From positions 1-45,364 of the forward strand of contig JAFIFS010000044.1 in the NCBI GenBank assembly GCA_020831895.1: DNA of 45,364 nucleotides. Direction: 5' to 3'. Within the stretch, counting starts at the first letter, position 1, and every line of letters begins with the position of its first letter. The notes under the pieces are model-generated. The model was not told where the DNA came from. It ran no database searches and saw nothing but the letters and a program-made list of their open reading frames with translations. Source of the stretch: Chromatiales bacterium. Its GTDB lineage: Bacteria; Pseudomonadota; Gammaproteobacteria; Steroidobacterales; GCA-2729495. A program made the translations under genes and the position numbers. Shown one piece after another: positions 27,967 through 36,889 of this stretch.

Positions 27967-29277
27967 ATGATGCGCAACATCCTGTCCCTGCTGCCCGCTG
28001 CCGCGGTCGCGGCGCTGATGTCCACGGGAGTGGTGCTTCCCTCCGGCCCTGCCTACGCCCAGGAGGGCGAAGAGCGCGAGACTCGCAGGGGCAGGGCGCT
28101 CAGCGAGCCGGTTTTCCGCCGGCTCGGCGAGGCTCAGGAAAAGGCCGAGGCCGAAGACTGGCAGGGCGCGCTTGCCATCCTGAACCAGGTTCGCGGTATG
28201 CCACGGCTGACCTCCTACGAGACCGCGCAGCTCTACAATTTCTTCGGCTTCATCTATTTCGGTCTCGAGCGTTACAACGACAGTATCGAAGCCTACCGCA
28301 ATGTCCTCAGGCAGGAGGACATCGACGACGGCATGCGTGAGAACATAACCTACACGCTGGCCCAGCTGTACTTCACGACGGAGCAGTGGGCGCAGGCAGC
28401 AGAGCTGGTCAGGACTTTTCTGGAGACTGCCCGGAATCCGGCCCCTGACCCGTTCATCCTGCTGGGCTCGGCCTACTATCAGATGGAAGACTACCGCTCG
28501 CTGATCGAGCCGATCGAGCGTGCGATCGCCATCGCCCAGCAGCGGGGAACCGAAGATCGAGAGCAGTGGTGGCTGCTGCTGCGTGTCGCGTTCTATGAAA
28601 CCCGCAACCTGCCGAGGGTGATCGAGGTGCTGGAGACGCTCGTTCGCCGCTGGCCCAGGAAGGAGTACTGGGTCCAGCTTTCGGCGATCTATGGCGAGAT
28701 GGACCAGCAGCAGCGGCAGCTCGCTGCCTTCGCCGCGGCCTATGACCAGGGCCTGCTGGACTCGAACCTCGAGCTGCTCCAGCTTGCAAACCTGTTCCTC
28801 GCCTCAGGCGCGCCCTACCGCGCAGCCCGTGTGCTTTCGCAGGGCATGGAGGACGGCATCGTCGAGCGCGACGAGCGCAACTACCGGCTGCTGTCGCAGG
28901 CCTGGGCCGCAGCGCGGGAAGACGAGCGTGCGATCGATCCGCTGCGGCGCGCGGCCGGGATGTCCCGCGATGGCGAGCTGGACGTGCGACTGGCGCAGAT
29001 CTACCAGAACCTCGGCCGCTGGAGCGACTGCATCGAGTCAGCGCGCACCGGCCTGCAGAAGGGCAGGGTCGGGCGCGAAGACCTGGCGCAGATCGTCCTT
29101 GGAACCTGCCTGTTCGAGAACGGACAGCTGAATGACGCGAAAACGGCGTTCAATCGGGCAGCCCAGGACCAGCGAAGCGCGCAGGCTGCCCGTCAGTGGA
29201 TCCAGTTCGTCGACAGCGAAATCGAGCGCAGGCGGCGCAACGAAGAGTCGCTGCGCGCTGTTGGCATCCGCAGCTGA
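27967..29277 (+). CDS. periplasmic TPR protein of TonB2 operon
   Basis: A 436-residue protein with a signal peptide (about 1-33, ending AYAQE). The rest is helical tetratricopeptide-type repeats, for example YNFFGFIYFGLERYNDSIEA, YYQMEDYRSLIEPIERAI and LAQIYQNLGRWSDCIESA. A TPR protein as last gene of a TtpC-ExbB2-ExbD2-TonB2 operon is the known arrangement in Vibrio and Shewanella relatives, where it aids the transducer. A strong hairpin ends the unit. Confidence 0.92.
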   Translation: MMRNILSLLPAAAVAALMSTGVVLPSGPAYAQEGEERETRRGRALSEPVFRRLGEAQEKAEAEDWQGALAILNQVRGMPRLTSYETAQLYNFFGFIYFGLERYNDSIEAYRNVLRQEDIDDGMRENITYTLAQLYFTTEQWAQAAELVRTFLETARNPAPDPFILLGSAYYQMEDYRSLIEPIERAIAIAQQRGTEDREQWWLLLRVAFYETRNLPRVIEVLETLVRRWPRKEYWVQLSAIYGEMDQQQRQLAAFAAAYDQGLLDSNLELLQLANLFLASGAPYRAARVLSQGMEDGIVERDERNYRLLSQAWAAAREDERAIDPLRRAAGMSRDGELDVRLAQIYQNLGRWSDCIESARTGLQKGRVGREDLAQIVLGTCLFENGQLNDAKTAFNRAAQDQRSAQAARQWIQFVDSEIERRRRNEESLRAVGIRS

Positions 29278-29319
29278 GGCCTGTCGCAGGGCCGGACCAG
29301 GTCCGGCCAAACCTACGCG

Positions 29320-29350
29320 AAAGCTCCGCTCAGTGCGGAGCTTTCACTTT
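29320..29350 (+). terminator. terminator of TonB2 operon
   Basis: Perfect ten-base arms AAAGCTCCGC and GCGGAGCTTT around a five-base loop, followed by CACTTTTC. It lies 43 bases past the TPR gene stop. A second small hairpin (GCCGGAC/GTCCGGC) precedes it at 29291-29307. Confidence 0.7.
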
Positions 29351-29376
29351 TCCGGAATGGCTAGGGAAGAGCACGC

Positions 29377-29697
29377 ATGCCGAAGGTCATATACCAGCAA
29401 GCGAATGGTGAACGCCGGACGATCGACGTTCCGGTGGGTCATACGGTTATGGAGGGTGCGGTCGACAACGGCATCCAGGGAATACTGGCGGAGTGCGGCG
29501 GTGCCTGTGCCTGCGCCACCTGTCATGCCTATGTCGATGAGGCCTGGGTCGGCAGGCTGAAGCCCATGGATGACATGGAAGATGCAATGCTCGATACTGC
29601 AGAGGAGCGCCGCCCGGAAAGTCGGCTGACCTGCCAGATAGAGGTCACCGACGGACTGGACGGTCTGGTAGTCACGGTGGCACCGAACGAACCCTAG
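29377..29697 (+). CDS. 2Fe-2S ferredoxin, adrenodoxin/putidaredoxin type
   Basis: A 106-residue [2Fe-2S] ferredoxin. Cluster cysteines are C40, C46, C49 and C86, spacing C-x5-C-x2-C-x36-C as in putidaredoxin, and the motif ends CATCHAYV. An extra cysteine, C44, lies inside the cluster loop. Such proteins pass single electrons from a flavin reductase to cytochrome P450s or Rieske oxygenases; no P450, oxygenase or reductase is visible here, so its partner is elsewhere. It is followed after 14 bases by the FAH-fold gene, probably in the same transcript. Confidence 0.93.
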   Translation: MPKVIYQQANGERRTIDVPVGHTVMEGAVDNGIQGILAECGGACACATCHAYVDEAWVGRLKPMDDMEDAMLDTAEERRPESRLTCQIEVTDGLDGLVVTVAPNEP

Positions 29698-29711
29698 AAC
29701 AACAGGTCAAA

Positions 29712-30575
29712 ATGCGCCTGGTGACGATCGACAGCCGCGACCTTGGCGGCCGCCCGGGGCTCTGGCTGCCGGCAGGAGAGATCCTTGACCTGATGGCAGC
29801 ACCGGGCAGCCTGAGGGCCACCCAGCGGCTTCCTGGTTCAGTAGTCAGCATACTGGCAGAGGGCCCTCCTGGCCGGGAGCGGCTCCAGGCCTTGGCCTGG
29901 GCCGTATCCGGTGCATCTGGCGAGGAGCGCGAACGCTGGCGCGGCGACGGCGTGCTGCTCCCCGAGGCCGGCACCCAGCTGCTGGCGCCAATCCGGCGCC
30001 CCGCGCTGGTGCTCGTGCTGGAGCCTGGCGCAACCCCTGTTCTCAAGAACCCCCATGCGATCGGCGCGCCGGGGCGCCAGCTCAGGCTGCCGCCCGGGGA
30101 AGACAGCCTGGATCTCCGTCCGCATCTCGCGATGGTCCTTGGTCGACCTCTCTATCAGGCGGATGTCGCCCAGGTCAGGGCCGCACTCTCTGCCTGCACC
30201 CTCATGCTCGAGTTCGGCCGCAATGGCGCCGGGGGACTGTTCCAGGGCGCGCATTTTCCCGGCGCCTGCCCGCTGGGCCCGGCCCTGCTGCTGATCGACG
30301 GGCTGGAAGCGCTCGAGTCGCTTGAGCTCGCGCTGGGTCTCAATGGTCAGCCGGCCGCACGGTCGGCGGCACTGGGCCAGGATCGGGATCCGGCGGGCGA
30401 GATCGCGCAACTGTCTGCGATATACGGGCTGAGACCAGGTGACATCATTGCCTTCCCCGCCCGGCTGCCGCGGCCTCTGCGGGCCGGGCCCGGGGACAGC
30501 ATCAGCATCGCACTCGGAAGCAGCGGCCTCGTGCTGCAGGCATCTGTCAGCCGTGAAGCCCGATTGCGTCACTGA
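29712..30575 (+). CDS. degenerate fumarylacetoacetate hydrolase-family protein
   Basis: A 287-residue protein with the FAH C-terminal fold. It opens MRLVTIDSRDLGGRPGLWLP and has LKNPHAIGAPG at about 111-120, LAMVLGR at 139-145, CPLGPALL and LELALGLNGQP. The glutamate pair that binds metal in working enzymes (the E-x-E of a DxExEL-like motif) is replaced: LDLRPHLAMV puts R136 and H138 there. The later acidic ligand is not evident either. The protein is therefore unlikely to be a normal diketone hydrolase; a structural, binding or altered catalytic role is open. Its 3' end overlaps the convergent permease gene by 29 bases. Confidence 0.7.
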   Translation: MRLVTIDSRDLGGRPGLWLPAGEILDLMAAPGSLRATQRLPGSVVSILAEGPPGRERLQALAWAVSGASGEERERWRGDGVLLPEAGTQLLAPIRRPALVLVLEPGATPVLKNPHAIGAPGRQLRLPPGEDSLDLRPHLAMVLGRPLYQADVAQVRAALSACTLMLEFGRNGAGGLFQGAHFPGACPLGPALLLIDGLEALESLELALGLNGQPAARSAALGQDRDPAGEIAQLSAIYGLRPGDIIAFPARLPRPLRAGPGDSISIALGSSGLVLQASVSREARLRH

Positions 30576-31377
30576 GCATGCGGGCAGCAGTAAGGCCCAG
30601 AAACACGGCAAAAGCCCGCCGCAAGGTCTGCTGGCGCAGGGTGTGAGCGAGCCTGACCCCAAAGGGGACGGTCAGCAGCGATGCAGGAATGATCACGAGC
30701 ACGCCGGCCAGGTTCACGTAACCGAAACTGAGCGGCGGCAGTGCCTCCTGCTGCCAGCCTGACAGTATGAAGCCGGCTGTCGCCGGCACTGCAATCAGAA
30801 GCCCGAAGCCGGCCGAGGTGCCAACCGCACGATGTATGGGCACCCCGCCCAGCGACAGCAGCGGAACGGCCAGGGTGCCGCCGCCGATGCCCATCATGGC
30901 CGACAGCATTCCCGTCAGCCCACCCAGCAGACTACCGGCGACCCGGCCCGTCACCTGCAGCAGCTGCGGCCGTTCCGGAAGGCCGAAAGCCATCTGCAGG
31001 GCGACCAGCCCGGCCACCACTGCAAAAACCGAAACCAGGAGCCGGAATTCCGCCAGTCCCGCGATCGCCGCTCCGGCAAGGCCGCCGCAGACCAGCCCGG
31101 GAGCCCAAGTGCGAAAAAGCTGCTCATCGAAGCTGCCGCGCTTGCCATGCGCGCGCAGCGAGCGGATGCTGGTCGGTATGATCGTGGCCAGTGATGTGCC
31201 GACGGCGATGTGCATGCGCACGGTGATGTCGACATCGAGCAGGCCCAGCACGTGATAGAGCACCGGTACCACCACTATACCGCCGCCCACGCCAAGCAGG
31301 CCTGCGATGATGCCGGCCCCCAGGCCGGTGGCTGTCATCACCAGCAACAGCAGGGCGAGGCCGGCAGGATCGGACAT
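30547..31377 (-). CDS. TauE/SafE-family membrane permease
   Basis: A 276-residue integral membrane protein with about eight spans. It shows the two duplicated signature loops of the family, LLGVGGGIVVVPVL near residue 30 and MMGIGGGTLAVPLLSL near residue 166. TauE/SafE proteins export sulfite, sulfoacetate or other small organosulfur and carboxylate anions. The substrate cannot be told from sequence. It heads away from the VOC/CoA-transferase genes on the same strand, 39 bases after the VOC gene, so cotranscription with them is plausible. Confidence 0.88.
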   Translation of the reverse strand: MSDPAGLALLLLVMTATGLGAGIIAGLLGVGGGIVVVPVLYHVLGLLDVDITVRMHIAVGTSLATIIPTSIRSLRAHGKRGSFDEQLFRTWAPGLVCGGLAGAAIAGLAEFRLLVSVFAVVAGLVALQMAFGLPERPQLLQVTGRVAGSLLGGLTGMLSAMMGIGGGTLAVPLLSLGGVPIHRAVGTSAGFGLLIAVPATAGFILSGWQQEALPPLSFGYVNLAGVLVIIPASLLTVPFGVRLAHTLRQQTLRRAFAVFLGLTAARMLSDAIGLHG

Positions 31378-31416
31378 GGGGCTTTCCTTGAGCGCCGCCG
31401 GAGGGCGGCTGTGGTG

Positions 31417-32274
31417 TCAGGCCGGGAACAGCTCCAGCAGTTCGCCGGCCGCCCCGCGCAGGTAGCCGGCGCCATGAGCCCTCGCTGCCTCGGCAGGCAG
31501 CTCGGGGACACGGAAGCTGACGATCGAGATCCCTGACGGCAGCCGCGCGGCCTGCTCGGGGAGAGGCTTGGCGGCAGCCGGCATCGCATCGATCTCGATC
31601 AGCGACTGCCCCGCGAGGGGCAGCGCGGCGATGTCGAAGCGATGTTCTCGATCCATCCCGAAAGCTTCCGCCATTCCTATCACCCGCGACTTGAGGACCG
31701 GAGCCTCGGGCACTCCGAAGTGCTGCTGGTAAAAGGACTGCATGGGTGCCAGCGACGGGCCGCCGAGGATCATGATGAAGGCCCGGTCGACCGGTCCCTT
31801 GGGCACGGGAACATCCAGGCCCGGCACGGGTTTCTTGAACTGTGTCAGGTACAGGAGCTCACCTGCGGGGCCGACGACCTGCATGGCCCGGATGTCCGGG
31901 CAGAACCCCAGATCCGCGGGCTCACCCACGATCCGGAAGCTGGAGCCGGCCAGCGCGTCGGCCATGGCGTCGACATCCTCGACCATGATCTCCGCAGCAT
32001 TCCAGCCATGCGCCGTGAAGGCGCGGTAACCTCCGGCATGCGGATGCTCGACGACCCGTACGGTGAAATCCGGGTTGGCGGCCGGGCGCATCGTCAGCCA
32101 GCGGGCGCCCTTCATGGCCGGTGCATTCCAGGCGCGCGCCAGCTCTGCGTCCACCTGCCCCTCGGCCAGGGGCAGGTAGTTCAGGTAACGTTCCCAGGCA
32201 CGGTGCACGTCGCCGATCGAGGGCGCGCTGATCGTGGTGCCGACGATGCCGCCGAGGCGCGCAGGCTGGTTCAT
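31417..32274 (-). CDS. VOC-superfamily protein (two glyoxalase-like modules)
   Basis: A 285-residue protein with two vicinal-oxygen-chelate modules: about 10-140 (YRAFTAHGWNAAEIMVEDVD, then MQVVGPAGELLYLTQ) and 150-285 (FIMILGGPSLAPMQSFYQQH, ending AAGELLELFP). Family members are dioxygenases, isomerases, epimerases or binding proteins. The metal-ligand pattern is not clear enough to choose. It is 18 bases after the CoA-transferase gene and probably acts on the same pathway. Confidence 0.72.
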   Translation of the reverse strand: MNQPARLGGIVGTTISAPSIGDVHRAWERYLNYLPLAEGQVDAELARAWNAPAMKGARWLTMRPAANPDFTVRVVEHPHAGGYRAFTAHGWNAAEIMVEDVDAMADALAGSSFRIVGEPADLGFCPDIRAMQVVGPAGELLYLTQFKKPVPGLDVPVPKGPVDRAFIMILGGPSLAPMQSFYQQHFGVPEAPVLKSRVIGMAEAFGMDREHRFDIAALPLAGQSLIEIDAMPAAAKPLPEQAARLPSGISIVSFRVPELPAEAARAHGAGYLRGAAGELLELFPA

Positions 32275-32292
32275 CAGGGTGCTCCGGCGGCC

Positions 32293-33501
32293 TCAGATGA
32301 TGCCCTGCTCGCGCAGCGCCGACATCCTGTCAGCATCGAACCCGAGCAGGCTGCCGTAGACCTCCTCGTTGTGCTGACCGAGGTCGGGCGCGGCCCTGCG
32401 GATGGCGCCCGGGGTAGCGGACAGCTTGGGTGCCACGTTCTGCATGCGCAGCTCACCGAACTTCGGGTGCGCCGTCCTGACGATGGCCTCACGGGCCTGG
32501 AAGTGGGCGTCCTCGAGCATTTCGGGTGTCCGGTAGATCTTGCCGGACGGAATGCCGTACTCGTCCATCAGTGCCTCGAGCCGGTCGGCGGGCACGGTCC
32601 GCGTCCACTCGGAGATCAGGTCGTCCAGCTCCTGCTGGTGGGCTCCCCGGGCCGTGTGGGTCGCATAGCGCTCCTCCTTCGCCAGCTCTGGCCGACCCAT
32701 CGCGTCTGCCAGCCGCCCGAAGACCGTGTCCTGGTTCGCCGCGATCAGGATCATCTTGCCATCCGACGTGGGATAGATGTTCGAGGGTGCAACATTGGGC
32801 AGGATGGCCCCGGTACGTTCGCGAATGTAGCCCGCCTGGTCGTACTCCGTGACCAGCGACTCCATCATGTTGAGCACTGCCTCGTAGATCGCGGAGTCGA
32901 CCACCTGTCCCTGGCCGGTCTTTTCCCGGTGGTAAAGCGCGGAGAGGGCGCCTACGCAGGCGAAGGTCGCGGCCAGGGAGTCTCCGATGCTGATGCCCAT
33001 GCGGCTTGGCGGAGTAGAGGGGTCACCGCAAACGTAGCGCAACCCGCCCATGGCTTCACCCACGGCACCAAACCCGGCGCGCTTCGCATACGGGCCCGTC
33101 TGGCCAAAGCCAGAGACCCGGATCATGATCAGGCCGGGATTGATCCTGCGCAGCTCGTCGTAGCCCAGGTTCCAGCGCTCCATCGTCCCCGGGCGGAAAT
33201 TCTCGAGCAGGAAATCCGCATTGCGGATCAGGTCGCGCGCAATCTCCTGTCCTTCGGCCTCACGCAGGTTGAGCGTGACGGATTTCTTGTTGCGGGCGAT
33301 CACCGGCCACCACAGCGACATGCCGTGGGCCTTCTCGCGGCCCCACTCACGCATCGGATCGCCCTTGCCGGGCGGCTCCACCTTGATGACCTCGGCACCA
33401 AAGTCGCCCATCAGCTGACCGCAGAAAGGTCCCGCCAGAAGAGTGCCCATTTCCACGAGCCTGAGACCGGAGAGTGGTCCGGATGAAGCTGTTTCCTGCA
33501 T
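32293..33501 (-). CDS. CaiB/BaiF-type (class III) CoA-transferase
   Basis: Family III CoA-transferases move CoA between carboxylic acids through aspartyl-anhydride and thioester intermediates. The 402 residues include RLVEMGTLLAGPFCGQLMGD and AEVIKVEPPGKGDPMR. The probable catalytic aspartate is D174 in GISIGDSLAATFA, followed by LYHREKTGQGQVVDSAIYE. ATG 33501 follows GAGGA by six bases; a TTG two codons earlier is rejected. It is divergent from the HMG-CoA-lyase-like gene, sharing a 217-base control region. It likely activates the pathway's acid as its CoA thioester. Confidence 0.92.
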   Translation of the reverse strand: MQETASSGPLSGLRLVEMGTLLAGPFCGQLMGDFGAEVIKVEPPGKGDPMREWGREKAHGMSLWWPVIARNKKSVTLNLREAEGQEIARDLIRNADFLLENFRPGTMERWNLGYDELRRINPGLIMIRVSGFGQTGPYAKRAGFGAVGEAMGGLRYVCGDPSTPPSRMGISIGDSLAATFACVGALSALYHREKTGQGQVVDSAIYEAVLNMMESLVTEYDQAGYIRERTGAILPNVAPSNIYPTSDGKMILIAANQDTVFGRLADAMGRPELAKEERYATHTARGAHQQELDDLISEWTRTVPADRLEALMDEYGIPSGKIYRTPEMLEDAHFQAREAIVRTAHPKFGELRMQNVAPKLSATPGAIRRAAPDLGQHNEEVYGSLLGFDADRMSALREQGII

Positions 33502-33634
33502 CGCCAATCCTCAGAAAATTTCCGGAGACATTCACACCCGGCAATAGTTGCCGGGCGCAACGTAATGATTCTGCTGGCACCGCGCTGGACCCTGAAGGCA
33601 GCTGCCCGAGGACGCCGGGCATCATCGCGAAAGA

Positions 33635-33653
33635 GGCCGCGAAAGTCGCGGCC
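33635..33653. repeat. inverted repeat in CoA-transferase/lyase intergenic region
   Basis: Perfect eight-base arms GGCCGCGA and TCGCGGCC around AAG. The motif CGCGAAAG occurs twice here (from about 33626 and from 33638). There is no U tract, so this is more like a protein-binding site than a terminator. It lies just upstream of the predicted lyase promoter. Confidence 0.45.
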
Positions 33654-33663
33654 TGCCGCATTC

Positions 33664-33691
33664 TTGTATCGCCGGGTGCCTCGTATACAAT
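33664..33691 (+). promoter_or_regulatory. predicted promoter of lyase gene
   Basis: TTGTAT at 33664-33669 and TACAAT at 33686-33691, separated by 16 bases, end 27 bases before the ATG at 33719. The -10 is set in GTATACAATAG, an AT-rich island in GC-rich sequence. Confidence 0.45.
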
Positions 33692-33718
33692 AGCTTATTT
33701 TCCAGCACCCGCAAGCAC

Positions 33719-34654
33719 ATGAGCCAGCAGCAGCGCCGAGTATCCATCATCGAAGTCGGGCCGAGAGACGGCCTGCAGAGCGAACCCGAGATCCTGCCCA
33801 CCGAGGCGAAGGTCGAGTTCATCACACGGGCTATCGATGCCGGTGTCCGGCGGCTGGAAGTCACCAGTTTCGTGCACCCGAAGCGCGTGCCGCAGATGGC
33901 CGATGCCGAGGCTCTGATCAGCCAGCTGCCCAGGCGGGACGATGTCACCTATATCGGGCTCGTGCTGAACCGCAAGGGATTCGAGCGTGCGGCAGCGACC
34001 GGCATCGACGAGATCGGCATGGCCGTGGTCGCCAGCGATACCTACAACCAGCGCAACCAGGGCGTGCCGACGGCAGAGTCGATCAAGGCCTGGCTCGACA
34101 TCGCGCGCGAGGCAAAGGCGGCGGGCATCCGGGCGAACGTGATGGTGTCCTCTGCATTCGGCTGCCCCTACGAGGGCGAGGTTCCGCTGGCGAGGGTGCT
34201 GGAGATCGTCGATGCGGTGATGGAGGGTGAGCCGGTCGAGCTCGGTATCGCCGACAGCATAGGCGTTGGCGTGCCCAGCCAGGTCAGCGAGCTGCTGGCC
34301 GCGGTCGCCGAGCGGGCGCCGGGTGTGCCCATCCGCTGCCACTTCCATAACACCCGCAACACCGGCCTGGCCAACGCCCAGGCTGCCGTGGAGGCTGGTG
34401 TCGCCTCACTGGATGCCTCGATCGGTGGCATCGGCGGCTGCCCGTTCGCGCCTGCGGCCACCGGAAACATCCCCACCGACGACCTGCTCTACATGCTGCA
34501 GCGCTCAGGCGTCCAGACGGGTGTCGATCTGGCAAGAATCATCGAGACCAGCGAATGGCTGCAGGCGCAGCTCGGCCGAAGCGTGCCCGCGATGCTCCCA
34601 CGTGCCGGCATGTTTCCTCAGGTCGCCGAGCGCTACCGCGCGGCGGCTGGCTGA
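33719..34654 (+). CDS. hydroxymethylglutaryl-CoA lyase-like enzyme
   Basis: A 311-residue TIM-barrel of the HMGL family. It opens IIEVGPRDGLQSEP and has SSAFGCPYEGEV, RCHFHNTRNTG and the lyase signature GGIGGCPFAPAATGNIPTDD with the catalytic cysteine. Standard members cleave HMG-CoA to acetoacetate and acetyl-CoA in leucine or isoprenoid breakdown. Close relatives cleave other 3-hydroxy-3-methyl acyl-CoAs, such as citramalyl-CoA. The neighbouring CoA-transferase suggests its substrate is made locally. It is 160 bases upstream of hyuA on the same strand. Confidence 0.9.
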   Translation: MSQQQRRVSIIEVGPRDGLQSEPEILPTEAKVEFITRAIDAGVRRLEVTSFVHPKRVPQMADAEALISQLPRRDDVTYIGLVLNRKGFERAAATGIDEIGMAVVASDTYNQRNQGVPTAESIKAWLDIAREAKAAGIRANVMVSSAFGCPYEGEVPLARVLEIVDAVMEGEPVELGIADSIGVGVPSQVSELLAAVAERAPGVPIRCHFHNTRNTGLANAQAAVEAGVASLDASIGGIGGCPFAPAATGNIPTDDLLYMLQRSGVQTGVDLARIIETSEWLQAQLGRSVPAMLPRAGMFPQVAERYRAAAG

Positions 34655-34814
34655 GCCTTTCGATTTTTGATACAACCGTTCGCCCCGGCCAGTGGTCTGC
34701 GGCCGCGGCGGACAAGGAAAAACCTGGTGGTCCGCATCTCTGCCTGACTGGCTCCCGCCATTCCGGCGCCTTTTGCGGGCAGTTATTTTTGGACAGAAGC
34801 CTTAAGGGGACAGT

Positions 34815-36872
34815 ATGAGTTACCGTCTAGGGGTCGACGTCGGCGGGACGTTCACCGACCTGCTGCTGATCAACGAAAAGAATGGCGATATCCATACCGC
34901 CAAGGTGCCGAGCACGCCGCATGACTCTTCAGTCGGCGTCCTGAACGGTATCCAGCGTGTCTGCCAGAATGCCGGGATCGATCCCAAGGAGATCACCCAG
35001 TTCATGCACGGGACCACCGTTGCGACGAACACGGTGCTGACTGGATCGGGTGCCAAGGTAGGCCTCGTGACCACGAAGGGCTACCGACAGGTGCTTCAGA
35101 TCGCCCGTTCCTTCGTGCCCGGTGGCCTCGGCGGCTGGGTCATCTACAACAAGAGCCTGCCTATGGCGCCGCTCGCGCTGACGATCGAGGCCGACGAGCG
35201 CATCGGCGCCGACGGATCCGTCGTGAGCAAGCTCGATGAGCGCGCGCTCAAACGCGACCTCAAGGCGCTGAAGAAGAAGGGTATCGAGGCCCTGACGATC
35301 TCGCTCATCAACTCTTTCGCAAACCCGGCACACGAGAAGGAGGTGGCCAAAGTCGCCCGCGAGGTGATGCCCGAAGTGCCAATCTCTCTGTCCTCGGAGA
35401 TCGTTCCGGAAATGCAGGAGTACGAGCGTACGATCACGACGGTCGCCAACTCCTATGTCCGCCCGAAGGTCGAGACCTACGTAAACAACCTGAAGCGGGA
35501 AACGCGCAAGCTGATGAGTGACGTGCAGCTGCACATCCTGCGCTCGGATGGCGGCCTGGCTTCGGCCAAGGCAGCGGCGGCCTATCCGGTGAACCTGCTG
35601 ATGAGTGGCCCGGCCGGTGGCGTTGCCGGCGCGATCTGGGTCGCCGACCAGGCTGGTTTCCCGAACCTGCTGACGCTGGACATGGGTGGCACCTCCACGG
35701 ACGTGGCTCTGGTCGAGAACGGCAAGGCCCAGCTGCGGCGCGAGACGACCGTCGGCGATGTCACTGTACGCGCTTCATCGATCGATGTGCGCACGGTGGG
35801 CGCAGGTGGCGGCTCGATTGCCCACGTACCCGAGCTGACCAAGGCGCTGCGCGTCGGCCCGGAGAGCGCCGGTGCCGCACCGGGTCCGGCGGCCTACAAC
35901 CGTGGCGGTGAGCTGCCGACGGTGACGGACGCCAACGTCGTCCTCGGTTACCTGCCCAGCGGTGAAGTCCGCCTCGGCGGTGACATGGAGATCCGCAAGG
36001 ACCTGGCCGAACAGGCCATCAAGCGGGTCGCTGAGCCGCTCGGTCTTTCGATCAAGGAGGCCGCTGCCGGCATCATCGACATCGTCAACGAGAACATGTA
36101 CGGCGCACTGCGCCTGGTCTCGGTCGAGAAGGGCTACGACCCGCGCGACTTCGCGCTGATCGCGTTCGGCGGCGCCGGGCCGCTGCATGCCAATGCGCTG
36201 GGCAAGCTGATGAACTCGTGGCCGGTGATCATCCCGCCGGGCCCGGGCGTCCTCTGCGCCTACGGCGATGCGACGACCCGCGTGCGCGACGAAGCTTCCC
36301 GTACCTTCATCCGCTCGTTCAGCCAGACCAACGTAGGCGAGGTCGCGAAGATCTTCGAAAAGCTCGCCGCTTCGGCGTCCAAGGCACTGGATCAGGAGGG
36401 CATCCCGAAGAAGGACCAGACCACAAGCTTCGAGGTGGACATCCGCTACCACGGCCAGGGCCTGCAGCTGACGGTCAGCTTCGAACTCGAAGACCTCAAG
36501 AAGCGCGGTCTGGATGTCATCGGTGAACAGTTCGACGAAATGCACCGCCAGCTGTTCACCTTCGCCCTGCCGCAGGAGAAGGAACTGGTCAACCTGCGCG
36601 CCGTCGCCCAGGGCAAGCCGACGAACGTGCGCGCGCTGAGCGTGCCCAAGGGCGGCAAGGACCCGTCCCAGGCGGCAATCGCCCACCCGACCATTTTCGT
36701 GGAAGGCAAGGACCAGAAGGCGACCCTATATGACCGGAGCAAGCTGATGTCCGGTAACGAGATCCAGGGTCCCGCCGTCGTCCTTGAGATGGATTCGACC
36801 ACGCTCATCCTGCCTGGCCACATAGGCAAGGTAGATGATTGCGGTAACATCCTGATTACGCCTGCAGCCTGA
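34815..36872 (+). CDS. HyuA-family ATP-dependent hydantoinase/carboxylase subunit A
   Basis: A 685-residue member of the hydantoinase A / oxoprolinase / acetone carboxylase family, which uses an ASKHA ATPase fold. Phosphate-binding VDVGGTFTDLLL lies at 7-18 and MHGTTVATNT near 76. NLLMSGPAGGVAGA and LLTLDMGGTSTDVAL lie around 260-300, TVGAGGGSIAHVP at about 330 and IAFGGAGPLHANAL near 450. Family members phosphorylate amide or enol oxygens to drive lactam or hydantoin opening, or carboxylation of ketones. The substrate is not fixed by sequence, and the third subunit of acetone carboxylase is not present. AAGGGGAC precedes ATG 34815. hyuB follows after 17 bases. Confidence 0.9.
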   Translation: MSYRLGVDVGGTFTDLLLINEKNGDIHTAKVPSTPHDSSVGVLNGIQRVCQNAGIDPKEITQFMHGTTVATNTVLTGSGAKVGLVTTKGYRQVLQIARSFVPGGLGGWVIYNKSLPMAPLALTIEADERIGADGSVVSKLDERALKRDLKALKKKGIEALTISLINSFANPAHEKEVAKVAREVMPEVPISLSSEIVPEMQEYERTITTVANSYVRPKVETYVNNLKRETRKLMSDVQLHILRSDGGLASAKAAAAYPVNLLMSGPAGGVAGAIWVADQAGFPNLLTLDMGGTSTDVALVENGKAQLRRETTVGDVTVRASSIDVRTVGAGGGSIAHVPELTKALRVGPESAGAAPGPAAYNRGGELPTVTDANVVLGYLPSGEVRLGGDMEIRKDLAEQAIKRVAEPLGLSIKEAAAGIIDIVNENMYGALRLVSVEKGYDPRDFALIAFGGAGPLHANALGKLMNSWPVIIPPGPGVLCAYGDATTRVRDEASRTFIRSFSQTNVGEVAKIFEKLAASASKALDQEGIPKKDQTTSFEVDIRYHGQGLQLTVSFELEDLKKRGLDVIGEQFDEMHRQLFTFALPQEKELVNLRAVAQGKPTNVRALSVPKGGKDPSQAAIAHPTIFVEGKDQKATLYDRSKLMSGNEIQGPAVVLEMDSTTLILPGHIGKVDDCGNILITPAA

Positions 36873-36889
36873 TTTCGAGGAACTCGCAA

